A stretch of DNA of 64,000 nt from Microbulbifer litoralis (GCF_023634065.1 NZ_JALKCV010000013.1:62001-126000), one strand, 5' to 3'; counted from the stretch's first letter, positions 34,809 to 43,234 are shown. Numbers and translations are program-made. The notes: generated by a model not told the origin, from the sequence alone.

Positions 34809-36734
34809 TCAATCCAGTTCCAGCACCAGCACATCCCGCGCCGGGATCTCCAACTGATCCAGTGTGTGGCGTTTGCCAGTCAGGACGTCGACGCCCGCGG
34901 TGTTGTCACCGAGCGCTTCCGCAAAGCGTGCCGCCGGCAGCCGATAGGGTTCGTCGCCTTTGTTGATCGCCACCATCACCGTGTCGTTATCGTTGTAGCG
35001 GAAATACACATAGGTGTTTTCCCGCGGTGAGAAGTGTTTCAGCTTGCCGCTGTGAATCACCGGTGCCTGCCGGCGCCAGCGGAACAGTCTGCGCACGGTT
35101 TCCTGCGCCTGCTGTTGGCGCTGGTCCAGGCCCTTGCCGCTAAACGCATCGCGCTCGTCGCCGGTCCAGCCGCCGGGGAAGTCGCTGCGCACGATGCCGT
35201 CGTTGCGTTCTTTTGGGCTCTCCATCAGTACTTCGTCGCCGTAGAAAAACTGCGGGATGCCGCGCATCGTGGCCAGGTAGGCGACCGCCATCTTGAACAG
35301 CGCGGGGTCGTCATTGAGCTGGCTGAACAGGCGGCTGGTGTCGTGGTTGCCGCCGAAGATCACCAGCCGCTGCGGCTGCGGATAGAGGAAGTCGTTGGCC
35401 AGTGATTCGTACAGGGTGGTGAGGCCGCTGTCCCAGCTGTCCTCCCGGGCGAGACCTTCGCGCAACGCATAGTGCAGCGGGAAGTCCATCATGCTCTTCA
35501 GGCGGCCGCCGCTGACCTGTGCGTCTTCGCCGCGCTGCCAGTGGGCCACCAGCGCCGGGTTGCGGGTCCACTCCTCGCCGACGATATTGAAATCCGGGTA
35601 CTCCCGGTGGATGCGCGCCGCCCACTGCTGCAGGAAGTCGCCGTCGGAATAGGCATAGGTGTCGGCGCGAATGCCGGACAGGCCGGCGTACTCGATCCAC
35701 CAGACGCTGTTCTGGACCAGGTAGTTGGCCAGCAGCGGATTGCGCTGGTTCAGGTCTGGCATCGAGTCCACGAACCAGCCCTGCACGAAGGCCGCGCGGT
35801 CGCTGTCGCTCGCGTGCGGGTCCACCAGTGTGGTGCGGCTGTGGTTGGTGAGTGTGTACTCGCCCTCGTCGGTGCCGTCGCCGTTCAGCCAGCTCGCCGC
35901 GGGCAGGTCGCGCATCCACCAGTGGCCGCTGCCGATATGGTTGAGCACCACATCCTGGATCACGCCGATATCCCGCTCGCGCGCCGCGCCGACGAATTCG
36001 CGAAATTCGTCGTTGCTGCCGAAGCGCGGGTCGATGCGGTAGAAGTCGGTGGCGGAGTAGCCGTGGTAGGAGTAGGCCGACTGGTCGTTTTCCACCAGCG
36101 GGTTGGGCCATACCTGGGTGAAGCCCATGTCGGCGATATAGTCCAGGTGTTCGCGCATGCCGGCGATATCGCCGCCGTGGCGGCCGCCGGGGTTGTCGCG
36201 GTCGGCTCCCTCGCGGGTGTCGGCGGTGCTGTCGTTGGCGGTGTCGCCATTGGCGAAGCGGTCCGGGGTGATCAGGTAGATGGCGTCGCTGCTGTCGAAG
36301 CCGCGGCGCCCGGCGGAGCCCGCGGCCCGCGCTTTCAGTGTGTAGTCGATCACCGCCTGTGTCTCGCCGCCGTCCTGCAGGGCGATTTCCAGCGTGCCGG
36401 GCTCGGTTTCCGGTGCCAGCCGCAGGTTGATGAACAGGTAGTTGTCGTTGTCGGTGGTCTCGCTGCCCAGCAGGGTCACGCCGGGGTAGTCGAGTCGCGG
36501 TTCGAGACCGGCGATATCGCGGCCGTGAACCATCAGTTGCAGTTCTTCCGCCGCCATATCCGTCCACCAGAACGGCGGTTCGACGCGCTCGACGGTGTCG
36601 GCGCTGGCGGGGAGGGCCAGGCAGGCGAGCAAGGCGATGAGTAAGTACTTGGTTACCTGGCGGGTATGGTAGAATCTGACGCCAGTGCGGGTCGTGGCCT
36701 GGCGGGCGGAGTGATATCGGATGCTCGGAATCAT
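34809..36734 (-). CDS. GH13 cyclomaltodextrinase/neopullulanase-like enzyme with N-terminal beta domain
   Basis: The 641-residue protein starts at the only good ATG; its signal peptide has a long basic n-region and ends at ALPASA-DT. An N-terminal immunoglobulin-like domain (about residues 48-145, VEPPFWWTDMAAEELQLMVHG) is typical of cyclomaltodextrinases. The barrel shows DAIYLITPDRFANGD, VIQDVVLNHIGSGHWWM, SGIRADTYAYSDG with nucleophile Asp358, NIVGEEW with Glu387 and GGNHDTSR with Asp465. The family cleaves cyclodextrins, pullulan or short maltodextrins. First gene of the minus-strand operon with GH31 and a GH13 lipoprotein. It is divergent from the MFS carrier, sharing one control region. 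Confidence 0.9.
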   Translation of the reverse strand: MIPSIRYHSARQATTRTGVRFYHTRQVTKYLLIALLACLALPASADTVERVEPPFWWTDMAAEELQLMVHGRDIAGLEPRLDYPGVTLLGSETTDNDNYLFINLRLAPETEPGTLEIALQDGGETQAVIDYTLKARAAGSAGRRGFDSSDAIYLITPDRFANGDTANDSTADTREGADRDNPGGRHGGDIAGMREHLDYIADMGFTQVWPNPLVENDQSAYSYHGYSATDFYRIDPRFGSNDEFREFVGAARERDIGVIQDVVLNHIGSGHWWMRDLPAASWLNGDGTDEGEYTLTNHSRTTLVDPHASDSDRAAFVQGWFVDSMPDLNQRNPLLANYLVQNSVWWIEYAGLSGIRADTYAYSDGDFLQQWAARIHREYPDFNIVGEEWTRNPALVAHWQRGEDAQVSGGRLKSMMDFPLHYALREGLAREDSWDSGLTTLYESLANDFLYPQPQRLVIFGGNHDTSRLFSQLNDDPALFKMAVAYLATMRGIPQFFYGDEVLMESPKERNDGIVRSDFPGGWTGDERDAFSGKGLDQRQQQAQETVRRLFRWRRQAPVIHSGKLKHFSPRENTYVYFRYNDNDTVMVAINKGDEPYRLPAARFAEALGDNTAGVDVLTGKRHTLDQLEIPARDVLVLELD

Positions 36735-36771
36735 GGTGCTGACCGGGTCGTTATTGTGGGGTCGATCGAAT

Positions 36772-36788
36772 ACTGCGCCGGGCGCAGT
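36772..36788. promoter_or_regulatory. palindrome in the GH13/MFS divergent control region
   Basis: ACTGCGC (36772-36778) and GCGCAGT (36782-36788) enclose CGG. It lies 37 bases upstream of the minus-strand start. It is a candidate operator only; no second copy was noticed in the window. Confidence 0.3.
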
Positions 36789-36825
36789 TGGGCCAGCTTT
36801 ATGGTATTTCGGTGACAGCCGCCCG

Positions 36826-36849
36826 CATCCACCCCCTCGGGGGAGGATG
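36826..36849. promoter_or_regulatory. putative MalT-like box pair in the divergent GH13/MFS promoter region
   Basis: CATCCACCCC (reverse complement GGGGTGGATG) faces GGGGAGGATG. The 18-mer CCCCCTCGGGGGAGGATG (36832-36849) is identical to that before the TonB receptor. Its plus-strand end lies 66 bases before the MFS start; its minus-strand end lies 91 bases before the GH13 start. Confidence 0.5.
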
Positions 36850-36915
36850 GCCCCGCCGGGGTGCCGTGCAAAGATGGCCCGATAAGCATAAACAGTTCCA
36901 GCGGTGAGCCTTCCC

Positions 36916-38442
36916 ATGTCGCAAACAGAGTCAGCGTCTCCAACAGCATCCCCGGCGGCGAAGCAGCCGAAACTCCCCTTCTGGCAGGTGTGGAACGTCA
37001 GCCTCGGCTTCCTCGGCGTGCAGTTCGGCTTTGCGCTGCAGAATGCCAACGCCAGCCGCATCCTGTCCGACCTGGGGGCGGACCTGCACGCGCTGTCGCT
37101 GTTCTGGATAGTGGCGCCATTGATGGGGCTGATCGTGCAGCCGATCGTCGGTTCGGCGTCCGACCGCACCTGGAGCCGCTTCGGCCGCCGCAACCCCTAT
37201 ATCCTGTTCGGCGCCATCGCCGCGGCCCTGGGCATGGCGTTCATGCCCAACGCGGGCATCGCCGTGGCCTTCATCGCGCCGATCCTGTTCGGCGGTGTGA
37301 TGCTGGCGCTGATGGACGCCGCCTTCAATGTGACCATGCAGCCGTTTCGCGCGCTGGTATCCGATATGGTGCCGCCCGAACAGCGTACGCTGGGTTACTC
37401 GGTGCAGTCGCTGCTGATCAATATCGGCGCGGTCATGGGCTCCATGTTGCCGTTTATCCTGACCAACGTGGTCGGGCTGGAGAACACCGCGCGCGCGGGC
37501 GAGGTGGCGCCGTCGGTGATCTGGGCCTTCTATCTCGGCGGCTCGGTGCTGCTGGGCTCGGTGCTGTGGACCGTATTCCGCACCAAGGAGTACCCGCCGC
37601 AAGAGTACAACGCCTACAAGGGCATCGACGGCGAGCAGTTGGCCCGCGAGCAGGCTGAACGCCAGTCCCTGCCGCAGCGCCTGGCGGGTTTCTGCCGGCT
37701 GCTGGTAAGTATGCCGAAGACCATGCGCCAACTGGCGGTGGTGCAGTTCTTCTCCTGGTTTGCGCTGTTTATCATGTGGGTCTACACCACACCGGCGATC
37801 ACCCAGCACGTCTGGGGCGTGGAGGCCAAGTGGTTCGATTCGCACTACCTGCAGAGCGTGGGCGAGATCCCGGCGCATATCGCCGCGGCCAAGGGCGCGG
37901 CCGGGGACTGGGTGGGTATCCTGTTTGCCGCCTACTCGCTGTTTGCGGCCATCTTCTCCATCGCGCTGGCGAAGATTGCCAACACCATCGGCCGCAAGCC
38001 CACCTACGCGCTGTCGCTGGGACTGGGCGGCCTGTGCTATATCAGCTTCCTGTTTTTCCAGGGCGGCGCACCGACGCCGGTGAACCTGTTGATTACCGAG
38101 GTGACGGTGCCCAGCGGCGCACTGGGGCTGCTGCTGCCGATGATCGGTATCGGGATCTGCTGGGCGGCGATCCTGGCGATGCCCTACTCGATTCTGTCCG
38201 AGGCGCTGCCGGCCAGCAAGACCGGGGTCTATATGGGCATCTTCAATTTCACCATCGCCGCGCCGCAAATCGTCTCGGCACTGGTGGCCGGGCCGATACT
38301 GGCCGGGGTGTTCGGCAACCAGGCGATCTACATCATCGTGCTGGCGGGCGGCTTTATGCTGCTCGGGGCCCTGTCGGTGTTCTTTGTCCGCGAGCCGGAC
38401 AGCGAGGTGCGCGCCGCGGAGGCTGGTGCCGTCGCCGTATAG
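36916..38442 (+). CDS. MFS sugar carrier, probably maltose/maltodextrin or glucose (SLC45/GPH-like)
   Basis: The 508-residue protein is counted from an ATG preceded by GGTGAG; a GTG at 36904 would add four codons. Twelve membrane helices are visible. The N-terminal half holds SLGFLGVQFGFALQNANASRI and the cytoplasmic loop GSASDRTWSRFGRRNPYI, typical of the sucrose/maltose (SLC45 or GPH-like) branch of the MFS. It probably takes up maltose or maltodextrins across the inner membrane with protons. It is divergent from the GH13-GH31-GH13 operon and shares its control region. A strong terminator follows. Confidence 0.88.
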   Translation: MSQTESASPTASPAAKQPKLPFWQVWNVSLGFLGVQFGFALQNANASRILSDLGADLHALSLFWIVAPLMGLIVQPIVGSASDRTWSRFGRRNPYILFGAIAAALGMAFMPNAGIAVAFIAPILFGGVMLALMDAAFNVTMQPFRALVSDMVPPEQRTLGYSVQSLLINIGAVMGSMLPFILTNVVGLENTARAGEVAPSVIWAFYLGGSVLLGSVLWTVFRTKEYPPQEYNAYKGIDGEQLAREQAERQSLPQRLAGFCRLLVSMPKTMRQLAVVQFFSWFALFIMWVYTTPAITQHVWGVEAKWFDSHYLQSVGEIPAHIAAAKGAAGDWVGILFAAYSLFAAIFSIALAKIANTIGRKPTYALSLGLGGLCYISFLFFQGGAPTPVNLLITEVTVPSGALGLLLPMIGIGICWAAILAMPYSILSEALPASKTGVYMGIFNFTIAAPQIVSALVAGPILAGVFGNQAIYIIVLAGGFMLLGALSVFFVREPDSEVRAAEAGAVAV

Positions 38443-38459
38443 TGGACCAGGCTATAGAG

Positions 38460-38487
38460 ACAAAAAGCCCCGTACGGGGCTTTTTGT
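38460..38487. terminator. bidirectional terminator between the MFS carrier and the SDR gene
   Basis: A perfect 28-bp palindrome with the core AAAAAGCCCCGTACGGGGCT and T-run on one side, A-run on the other, so it can end both convergent transcripts. It marks the border between the starch locus and the oxidative pentose cluster. Confidence 0.95.
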
Positions 38488-38519
38488 AGGGAAAAGGAAT
38501 TGGGAGCGGGCGAGCCGCT

Positions 38520-39341
38520 TCAGTCCGCGCCGGCCGCCGACAGGGTGTTGCCGGAAACGCTGACATCCTCCTGGGACGGGTAGGGCCAGTTGGCCTTGCT
38601 GAAGGCGCCGCCGTCGACCCACAGGGTCTGGCCGCTGACGAAAGACGCTTTTTCATCGGCGAGAAATTCCACTGCGCGGGCGATATCGTCGGTGTAGCCG
38701 ACGCGCCCCAGCGGTGTGATTGCCGCCCAGCTGCCGGCGTAGTCCGGCGCTTCGCGCTCGGTGCGCTCGGTCAGGACGCCGCCGGGCGCCACGCAGTTGA
38801 CGCGGATCCCGTATTCCCCCAGCTCGATTGCCGAGGTCTTGGTGAGCATCTCGATTCCGCCCTTGCTGGCGGCGTAGTCGACCAGGTTGGGAAAGGCGAG
38901 CTTGTTGCAGCCGGAGCCGATATTGACGATGGCGCCGCGTACGCCGCTCTCCACCATCAATCGCGCAGCGCGCTGGGTATTCAGGAAGCAGCCCTTCAGG
39001 TTGGTGCGAATCACCCGGTCCCAGTCGTCTTCGGACAGCTCGAGCAACGGCGCCCATGTCTGTACGCCGGCGTTGTTCACCAGCAGGTCCGGCACCCGCT
39101 GGAAATGCTCCACCACCTCGCGATAGAAGGCATCCACCTCTTTGCTGTCGCCCACATCGCAGCGGGCGAACAGGACCTGGCGACCCAGCCCTTCGACTTC
39201 TGCTACCAGTCGGCGCGCCTCGACGTCGTCGCGCAGATTGTTGACCGCGATATCCCAGCCCGCCCGGGCCAGGTAGAGGGCTATTCCCCTGCCGATGCCG
39301 GTAGTACCACCTGTGACTACCGCCAGCTTGTTGTTCTTCAT
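38520..39341 (-). CDS. SDR-family NAD(P)-dependent sugar 1-dehydrogenase (probable D-xylose or other aldose dehydrogenase)
   Basis: The 273-residue protein starts at an ATG preceded by GAGATCGAAGT; the frame is open 19 codons further. Motifs of classical short-chain dehydrogenases are present: TGGTTGIGRG (residues 9-18), NNAGV, catalytic Ser in NIGSGCNK and YAASK with Tyr and Lys, followed by VAPGGVLTERTE. In Caulobacter the D-xylose dehydrogenase XylB of the Weimberg pathway is of this family, and the gene lies next to a LacI regulator, a lactonase and two dehydratases. The oxidation of xylose (or glucose, arabinose) to the lactone is the likely reaction; the exact sugar is not shown by sequence. 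It is separated from its regulator by a LacI-type operator. Confidence 0.8.
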   Translation of the reverse strand: MKNNKLAVVTGGTTGIGRGIALYLARAGWDIAVNNLRDDVEARRLVAEVEGLGRQVLFARCDVGDSKEVDAFYREVVEHFQRVPDLLVNNAGVQTWAPLLELSEDDWDRVIRTNLKGCFLNTQRAARLMVESGVRGAIVNIGSGCNKLAFPNLVDYAASKGGIEMLTKTSAIELGEYGIRVNCVAPGGVLTERTEREAPDYAGSWAAITPLGRVGYTDDIARAVEFLADEKASFVSGQTLWVDGGAFSKANWPYPSQEDVSVSGNTLSAAGAD

Positions 39342-39439
39342 ACTTCGATCTCTATCCATACAGCCGATCATGTGCCCGGCGATCGCCAGCCGGACCAATA
39401 AATGGGATGACCCTGAGTAGTGTGAACGCTACCATGTTA

Positions 39440-39453
39440 TGTAAACGTTTACA
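39440..39453. promoter_or_regulatory. LacI-family operator between the SDR gene and its regulator
   Basis: Perfect palindrome TGTAAACGTTTACA, the form bound by LacI/GalR proteins with a central CG. It lies between the divergent SDR gene (start 39341) and the LacI gene (start 39558), within an AT-rich stretch, so it can control both. Confidence 0.9.
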
Positions 39454-39503
39454 ATTAACATAAAGCGTGGCAGTAATGGGGCGGCGTTGGCGATGGATGC
39501 CGC

Positions 39504-39517
39504 TGAAAACGTTACCA
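39504..39517. promoter_or_regulatory. weak second LacI-type site in the regulator leader
   Basis: TGAAAACGTTACCA matches the strong operator at 11 of 14 positions, with the central AACGTT intact. It lies 40 bases before the GTG of the regulator gene. Possible autoregulatory site; low confidence. Confidence 0.35.
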
Positions 39518-39557
39518 TAACCTCCCGACCGGAAGTCTCTCGCACAGGAAACCACAG

Positions 39558-40592
39558 GTGTCGATCAAACAAGTTGCCAAAGAAGCCGGCGTTTCCATCG
39601 CCACGGTATCCCGCTATCTGAACAGCCCCGAGCATGTGCGGGAGAAGACCCGCCTCAAGGTCCAGGAGGCGATCGACAAGACCGGCTTCTCGCGCAACGC
39701 GCTGGCGCGCAATTTCCGCCGCGGCAAGACCAGTCTGGTGATGGTGGTGCTGTCGGCCGTGGGCGATCCCTTTTTCTCCGGCGTGATGCGCGGTATCTGG
39801 CGGGTGGCGCGGCGCGAGGGCTACAGCATCCTGATCAGTGAAACCCAGTTCAACACCACCGGTTTCAATGAATATGCGGATATGGTGTTCTCCAAGCAGG
39901 CGGACGGCATCATCCTGCTGGCGAGCATCTCGCCCTTCATGCGCGACGGCGGGGCCGGCAGCAGTGCCCTGGAACGCCGCGCGGACGGCACCGTGCCGCC
40001 GGTGGTGATCGGCTGTGAGACGGTGACGCCGGAGCTGAGCCATTTCCCCAGCGTGCGTGTGGACAATATCGGCGCCGCCCGCGAGGCCGCCGGTCACCTG
40101 ATCGACCTGGGGCACAAACGCATCGCCTTTATCTCCGGCGCGCACGATTCGCTGCTGACCAGCGACCGCGAGCGCGGCTACCGGGCCGCCATGGAGGATG
40201 CCGGCCTGCCGGTGGCGGAGGGTTGGGTGCAGGAGGGCCAATTGAGCATCGACGGCGCGCGCCGCGCAACGCGGGAACTGCTGGCGCTGGAGTCGCGTCC
40301 CAGCGCCATTTTCTGTGCCACCGACGAAATGGCGCTGGGCGCCATGCACGAGATCCGCGCCCACGGGCTGGAGATTCCCGGGGACATATCGATCATCGGT
40401 TTCGACGATATGCGCTACGCCGCGACCGCCTCACCGCCGCTGACCACCATCGCCCAGCCCGCCGAGGAGATCGGCGAGCACACCATGGAACGCCTGTGCC
40501 GTGCCATGCGCGGTGACGATATCGGCGCCGAGCCGGAGGTGGTGCCACACCGGCTGGTACTGCGCAGTTCCACCGCGCCGCCGCGGGAGTGA
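39558..40592 (+). CDS. LacI-family transcriptional repressor of the oxidative pentose cluster
   Basis: The 344-residue protein starts at GTG (ACAGGAAAC upstream). Residues 1-55 are the LacI helix-turn-helix and hinge: SIKQVAKEAGVSIATVSRYLNSPEHV and FSRNALARNFRRG. The periplasmic-binding-protein-type core follows, with SAVGDPFFSGVMRGIW, VDNIGAAREAAGHLI, IFCATDEMALGAMHEIR and IIGFDDMRYA. It likely binds the palindromes TGTAAACGTTTACA at 39440, 40618 and (one mismatch) 43201 and releases them when xylose or a pathway intermediate binds. By position it corresponds to Caulobacter XylR. It is divergent from the SDR gene. Confidence 0.92.
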   Translation: MSIKQVAKEAGVSIATVSRYLNSPEHVREKTRLKVQEAIDKTGFSRNALARNFRRGKTSLVMVVLSAVGDPFFSGVMRGIWRVARREGYSILISETQFNTTGFNEYADMVFSKQADGIILLASISPFMRDGGAGSSALERRADGTVPPVVIGCETVTPELSHFPSVRVDNIGAAREAAGHLIDLGHKRIAFISGAHDSLLTSDRERGYRAAMEDAGLPVAEGWVQEGQLSIDGARRATRELLALESRPSAIFCATDEMALGAMHEIRAHGLEIPGDISIIGFDDMRYAATASPPLTTIAQPAEEIGEHTMERLCRAMRGDDIGAEPEVVPHRLVLRSSTAPPRE

Positions 40593-40617
40593 CGGGGCGC
40601 CGCCGCGGCCAATTGGG

Positions 40618-40631
40618 TGTAAACGTTTACA
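40618..40631. promoter_or_regulatory. LacI-family operator before the sugar porter
   Basis: Perfect TGTAAACGTTTACA, identical to the site at 39440. It overlaps the -35 element of the promoter for the porter-lactonase transcript, which fits repression by blocking RNA polymerase. Confidence 0.9.
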
Positions 40632-40655
40632 TCCCCGCTCCGGAAGTTGTATAAA
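40626..40655 (+). promoter_or_regulatory. sigma70-type promoter of the porter and lactonase genes
   Basis: TTTACA at 40626-40631 and TATAAA at 40650-40655 are separated by 18 bases. The -35 box lies inside the LacI-type operator. It lies 125 bases before the porter start codon. Confidence 0.65.
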
Positions 40656-40780
40656 AGACAGGACGATGCCGCTTTGGCAGTGGCGCCCGGGGCTGGCCCC
40701 TGTTACAACATCCGCCTGGCATCGATAACAATAATCACCGGCCGCACCGCGGCCGCTACAGCGAGTGAGGGAATAACAAG

Positions 40781-42226
40781 ATGAATCCCACGACCGACAG
40801 CGCCGTACTGGGCGAAGCGCCCGCGGCCGCACAATCGGAAACCAATCACGCGATGGTGATCGCCATCAGCGCCGTGGCCACCCTCGGTGGCTTCCTGTTC
40901 GGCTTCGACAGCGGCGTGATCAACGGCACCGTCGACGGCCTGCAAAGCGCGTTCAATTCGGACAGCGCCGGTACCGGCTTCAATGTCGCCTCCATGTTGC
41001 TGGGCTGCGCCGCCGGCGCCTTCTTCGCCGGCTCGCTGGCGGACAAGTTCGGTCGCAAGGCGCTGCTGGTGGTCTCGGCCATCTTCTTTATCGTCTCCGC
41101 CTGGGGCTCCGGCGTCGCCACCGGCTCGCTGGAGTTCGTGGTCTACCGCATTCTCGGCGGCCTGGCCGTGGGCGCCGCCAGTGTCATGACACCGGCCTAT
41201 ATCAGCGAGGTGGCACCGGCCGCCTACCGCGGGCGCCTGGCCACGGTGCAGCAGGTGGCGATCATCAGCGGCCTCTTCTGCGCCTTTGTCAGCAACTACG
41301 CCATCGCCAACTGGGCCGGTGCCTCCACCGAGGTGCTGTGGATGGGCTTCGAGGCCTGGCGCTGGATGTTCTGGATGGAACTGATCCCGGCCGCGGTGTT
41401 CCTGGTCGGTCTCTACTTCATCCCCGAGAGCCCGCGCTTCCTGGTCGCCAGTGGCAATGGCGACGGCGCGCAGAAAGTACTGGGCAGGCTGTTCGGCGAC
41501 AGCGCCGGCGCCGACAAGGTCAGCGAGATCCGCGATTCCCTGGCGGAAGATCACCGCCCGAGCCTGCGCGACCTGCTCGACCCCACCAGCGGCAAGCTGC
41601 GCCGCATCGTCTGGGTGGGTATCGGCCTGGCGGTATTCCAGCAACTGGTGGGCATCAACGTGGTCTTCTACTACGGCGCCGTGCTCTGGCAGTCGGTGGG
41701 CTTTACCGAGAGCGATGCGCTGCTGATCAATGTGGTGTCCGGTGCGGTCAGTATCGCCGCTGTCATCACCGCGCTGATCCTGGTGGACAGGATCGGCCGC
41801 AAGCCGCTGCTGTGGTTCGGCTCCATCGGCATGGCGGTGACGCTGGCGATCATGGCCCTCGCCTTTTCCCAGGCAACCATCGACGACAGCGGCTCCCTGA
41901 GCCTGTCCGACGGTATCGGTACCATCGCGCTGCTGTCGGCCAACGCCTATGTGGTTTTCTTCAACGCCTCCTGGGGCCCGGTGATGTGGGTGATGCTGGG
42001 GGAGATGTTCCCCAACCAGATGCGCGGCTCCGGCCTGGCGGTCAGTGGCCTGGCGCAGTGGCTGGCGAATTTCGGCATCACCCTGTCGTTCCCGGTGCTG
42101 CTGGCCTCGATTCAGCTGTCCGGCAGTTACGGCCTCTACGCCCTGGCGGCGGCGATCTCGATTTTCTTCGTGGGTAAATACGTGCACGAAACCCGCGGTC
42201 GCGAACTGGAACAGATGGAAGGTTGA
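40781..42226 (+). CDS. MFS sugar:proton symporter (sugar porter family, XylE/GalP-like)
   Basis: The 481-residue inner-membrane protein has twelve hydrophobic helices and all sugar-porter signatures: GFLFGFDSGVINGT near the N-terminus, the loop GSLADKFGRKALL, PAYISEVAPAAYRGRL, PESPRFLV, and in the second half QQLVGINVVFYYGAVL and DRIGRKPL. The last part has WVMLGEMFPNQMRGSGLAV. This is the XylE, GalP and GLUT group; xylose or a related sugar is likely from its context with XylX- and XylD-like enzymes and a LacI operator overlapping its promoter. Its stop is 8 bases before the lactonase start, so the two are cotranscribed. Confidence 0.92.
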   Translation: MNPTTDSAVLGEAPAAAQSETNHAMVIAISAVATLGGFLFGFDSGVINGTVDGLQSAFNSDSAGTGFNVASMLLGCAAGAFFAGSLADKFGRKALLVVSAIFFIVSAWGSGVATGSLEFVVYRILGGLAVGAASVMTPAYISEVAPAAYRGRLATVQQVAIISGLFCAFVSNYAIANWAGASTEVLWMGFEAWRWMFWMELIPAAVFLVGLYFIPESPRFLVASGNGDGAQKVLGRLFGDSAGADKVSEIRDSLAEDHRPSLRDLLDPTSGKLRRIVWVGIGLAVFQQLVGINVVFYYGAVLWQSVGFTESDALLINVVSGAVSIAAVITALILVDRIGRKPLLWFGSIGMAVTLAIMALAFSQATIDDSGSLSLSDGIGTIALLSANAYVVFFNASWGPVMWVMLGEMFPNQMRGSGLAVSGLAQWLANFGITLSFPVLLASIQLSGSYGLYALAAAISIFFVGKYVHETRGRELEQMEG

Positions 42227-42234
42227 GGACAGTC

Positions 42235-43122
42235 ATGCAGCAGTACGGCAAAGACCTGCAGTGTATCTGGGAAGCCGGCGCCACCCTCGGCGAGGGGCCG
42301 CTGTGGGTGGAGCGCGAGCGCGCGCTCTACTGGGTGGATATCAAGCGGATGCAATTGCACCGCTGTGATATCGATGGCGGCAACCGCCGCAGCTGGCAGT
42401 TCGAGAGTCCGCTCAGTGCACTGGCGCCCCGCGCCGGCGGCGGCTTTATCGGCACTTTCCGCGAGGGCTTTGCCACTGTCGACCTGCGCGGCAGCGAGGC
42501 CGCGGTGCATCCGCTGGGCGGTCCCGAGGCGGACCTGCCCGGCAACCGCTTCAACGATGGCAAGGTGGATACCCGCGGCAACTTCTGGGCCGGCAGTATG
42601 GACGACGGCGAGGAAAACCCCACCGGCGCCCTCTACCGGCTCGACCGCGACCTGCAGTGGTGTCTACAGGACGACGACTATGTGATTACCAACGGCCCGG
42701 CCTTCAGTCCCGACGGCCGCAGGATGTATCACAACGACACCCTGAAGCGCACCGTCTACGCCTTCGACCTGGACGAAAACGGCCGCCCGGGCAACCGGCG
42801 CGTTTTCCTCGAGCTACCGCAGGAGTCCGGTTTTCCCGACGGCCTGACCGTGGATGCCGAAGGCTGCCTGTGGCAGTGCCACTGGAACGGTTGGGGTATC
42901 ACGCGCTTCTCGCCCGCGGGTGAGACCATCGGCCGCATCGAGTTGCCAGTGGCCAATATCACCAGCTGCACCTTCGCCGGCCCGGACCTGGATACGCTGC
43001 TGATCACCAGCGCCCGCAAAGGCCTCAGTGACGGGGAGCTGGCGGAGCAGCCGCTGGCCGGTGGCGTCTTCCGCTGCACACCGGGCGTGCGCGGTGTGGA
43101 GCAGCCGCTGTTTCGCGGCTGA
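42235..43122 (+). CDS. xylC: SMP-30/gluconolactonase family sugar lactonase (probable xylonolactonase)
   Basis: The 295-residue protein is counted from an ATG preceded by GAGGAC; a TTG four codons earlier is also in frame. Characteristic blocks of the six-bladed propeller are LGEGPLWVERERALYWVDIK with the metal-binding Glu, GNRFNDGKVDTRGNFWAGSMDD, YVITNGPAFSPDGRRMYHNDT and GFPDGLTVDAEGCLWQCHW with Asp for metal binding. The family opens aldonolactones (gluconolactone, xylonolactone, arabinonolactone). It lies between the sugar porter and a XylX-like gene, so D-xylonolactone is the most likely substrate. The gene symbol is by context. Confidence 0.85.
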   Translation: MQQYGKDLQCIWEAGATLGEGPLWVERERALYWVDIKRMQLHRCDIDGGNRRSWQFESPLSALAPRAGGGFIGTFREGFATVDLRGSEAAVHPLGGPEADLPGNRFNDGKVDTRGNFWAGSMDDGEENPTGALYRLDRDLQWCLQDDDYVITNGPAFSPDGRRMYHNDTLKRTVYAFDLDENGRPGNRRVFLELPQESGFPDGLTVDAEGCLWQCHWNGWGITRFSPAGETIGRIELPVANITSCTFAGPDLDTLLITSARKGLSDGELAEQPLAGGVFRCTPGVRGVEQPLFRG

Positions 43123-43200
43123 GCGGCTTCGTCGTCATTCCGGACTTGATTTGAAACAGGGTATCCACGGCGCCTTTTTCGGATCCGGTTCGGATCTGGA

Positions 43201-43214
43201 TGTAAACGTTTACT
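43201..43214. promoter_or_regulatory. LacI-family operator before the XylX-like gene
   Basis: TGTAAACGTTTACT differs from the perfect palindrome only in the last base. It lies 20 bases before the ATG of the XylX-like gene (43235), so it may be a roadblock or overlap the transcription start rather than the -35 box. Confidence 0.8.
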
Positions 43215-43234
43215 TAAATTGATGTGAGTGAGTC

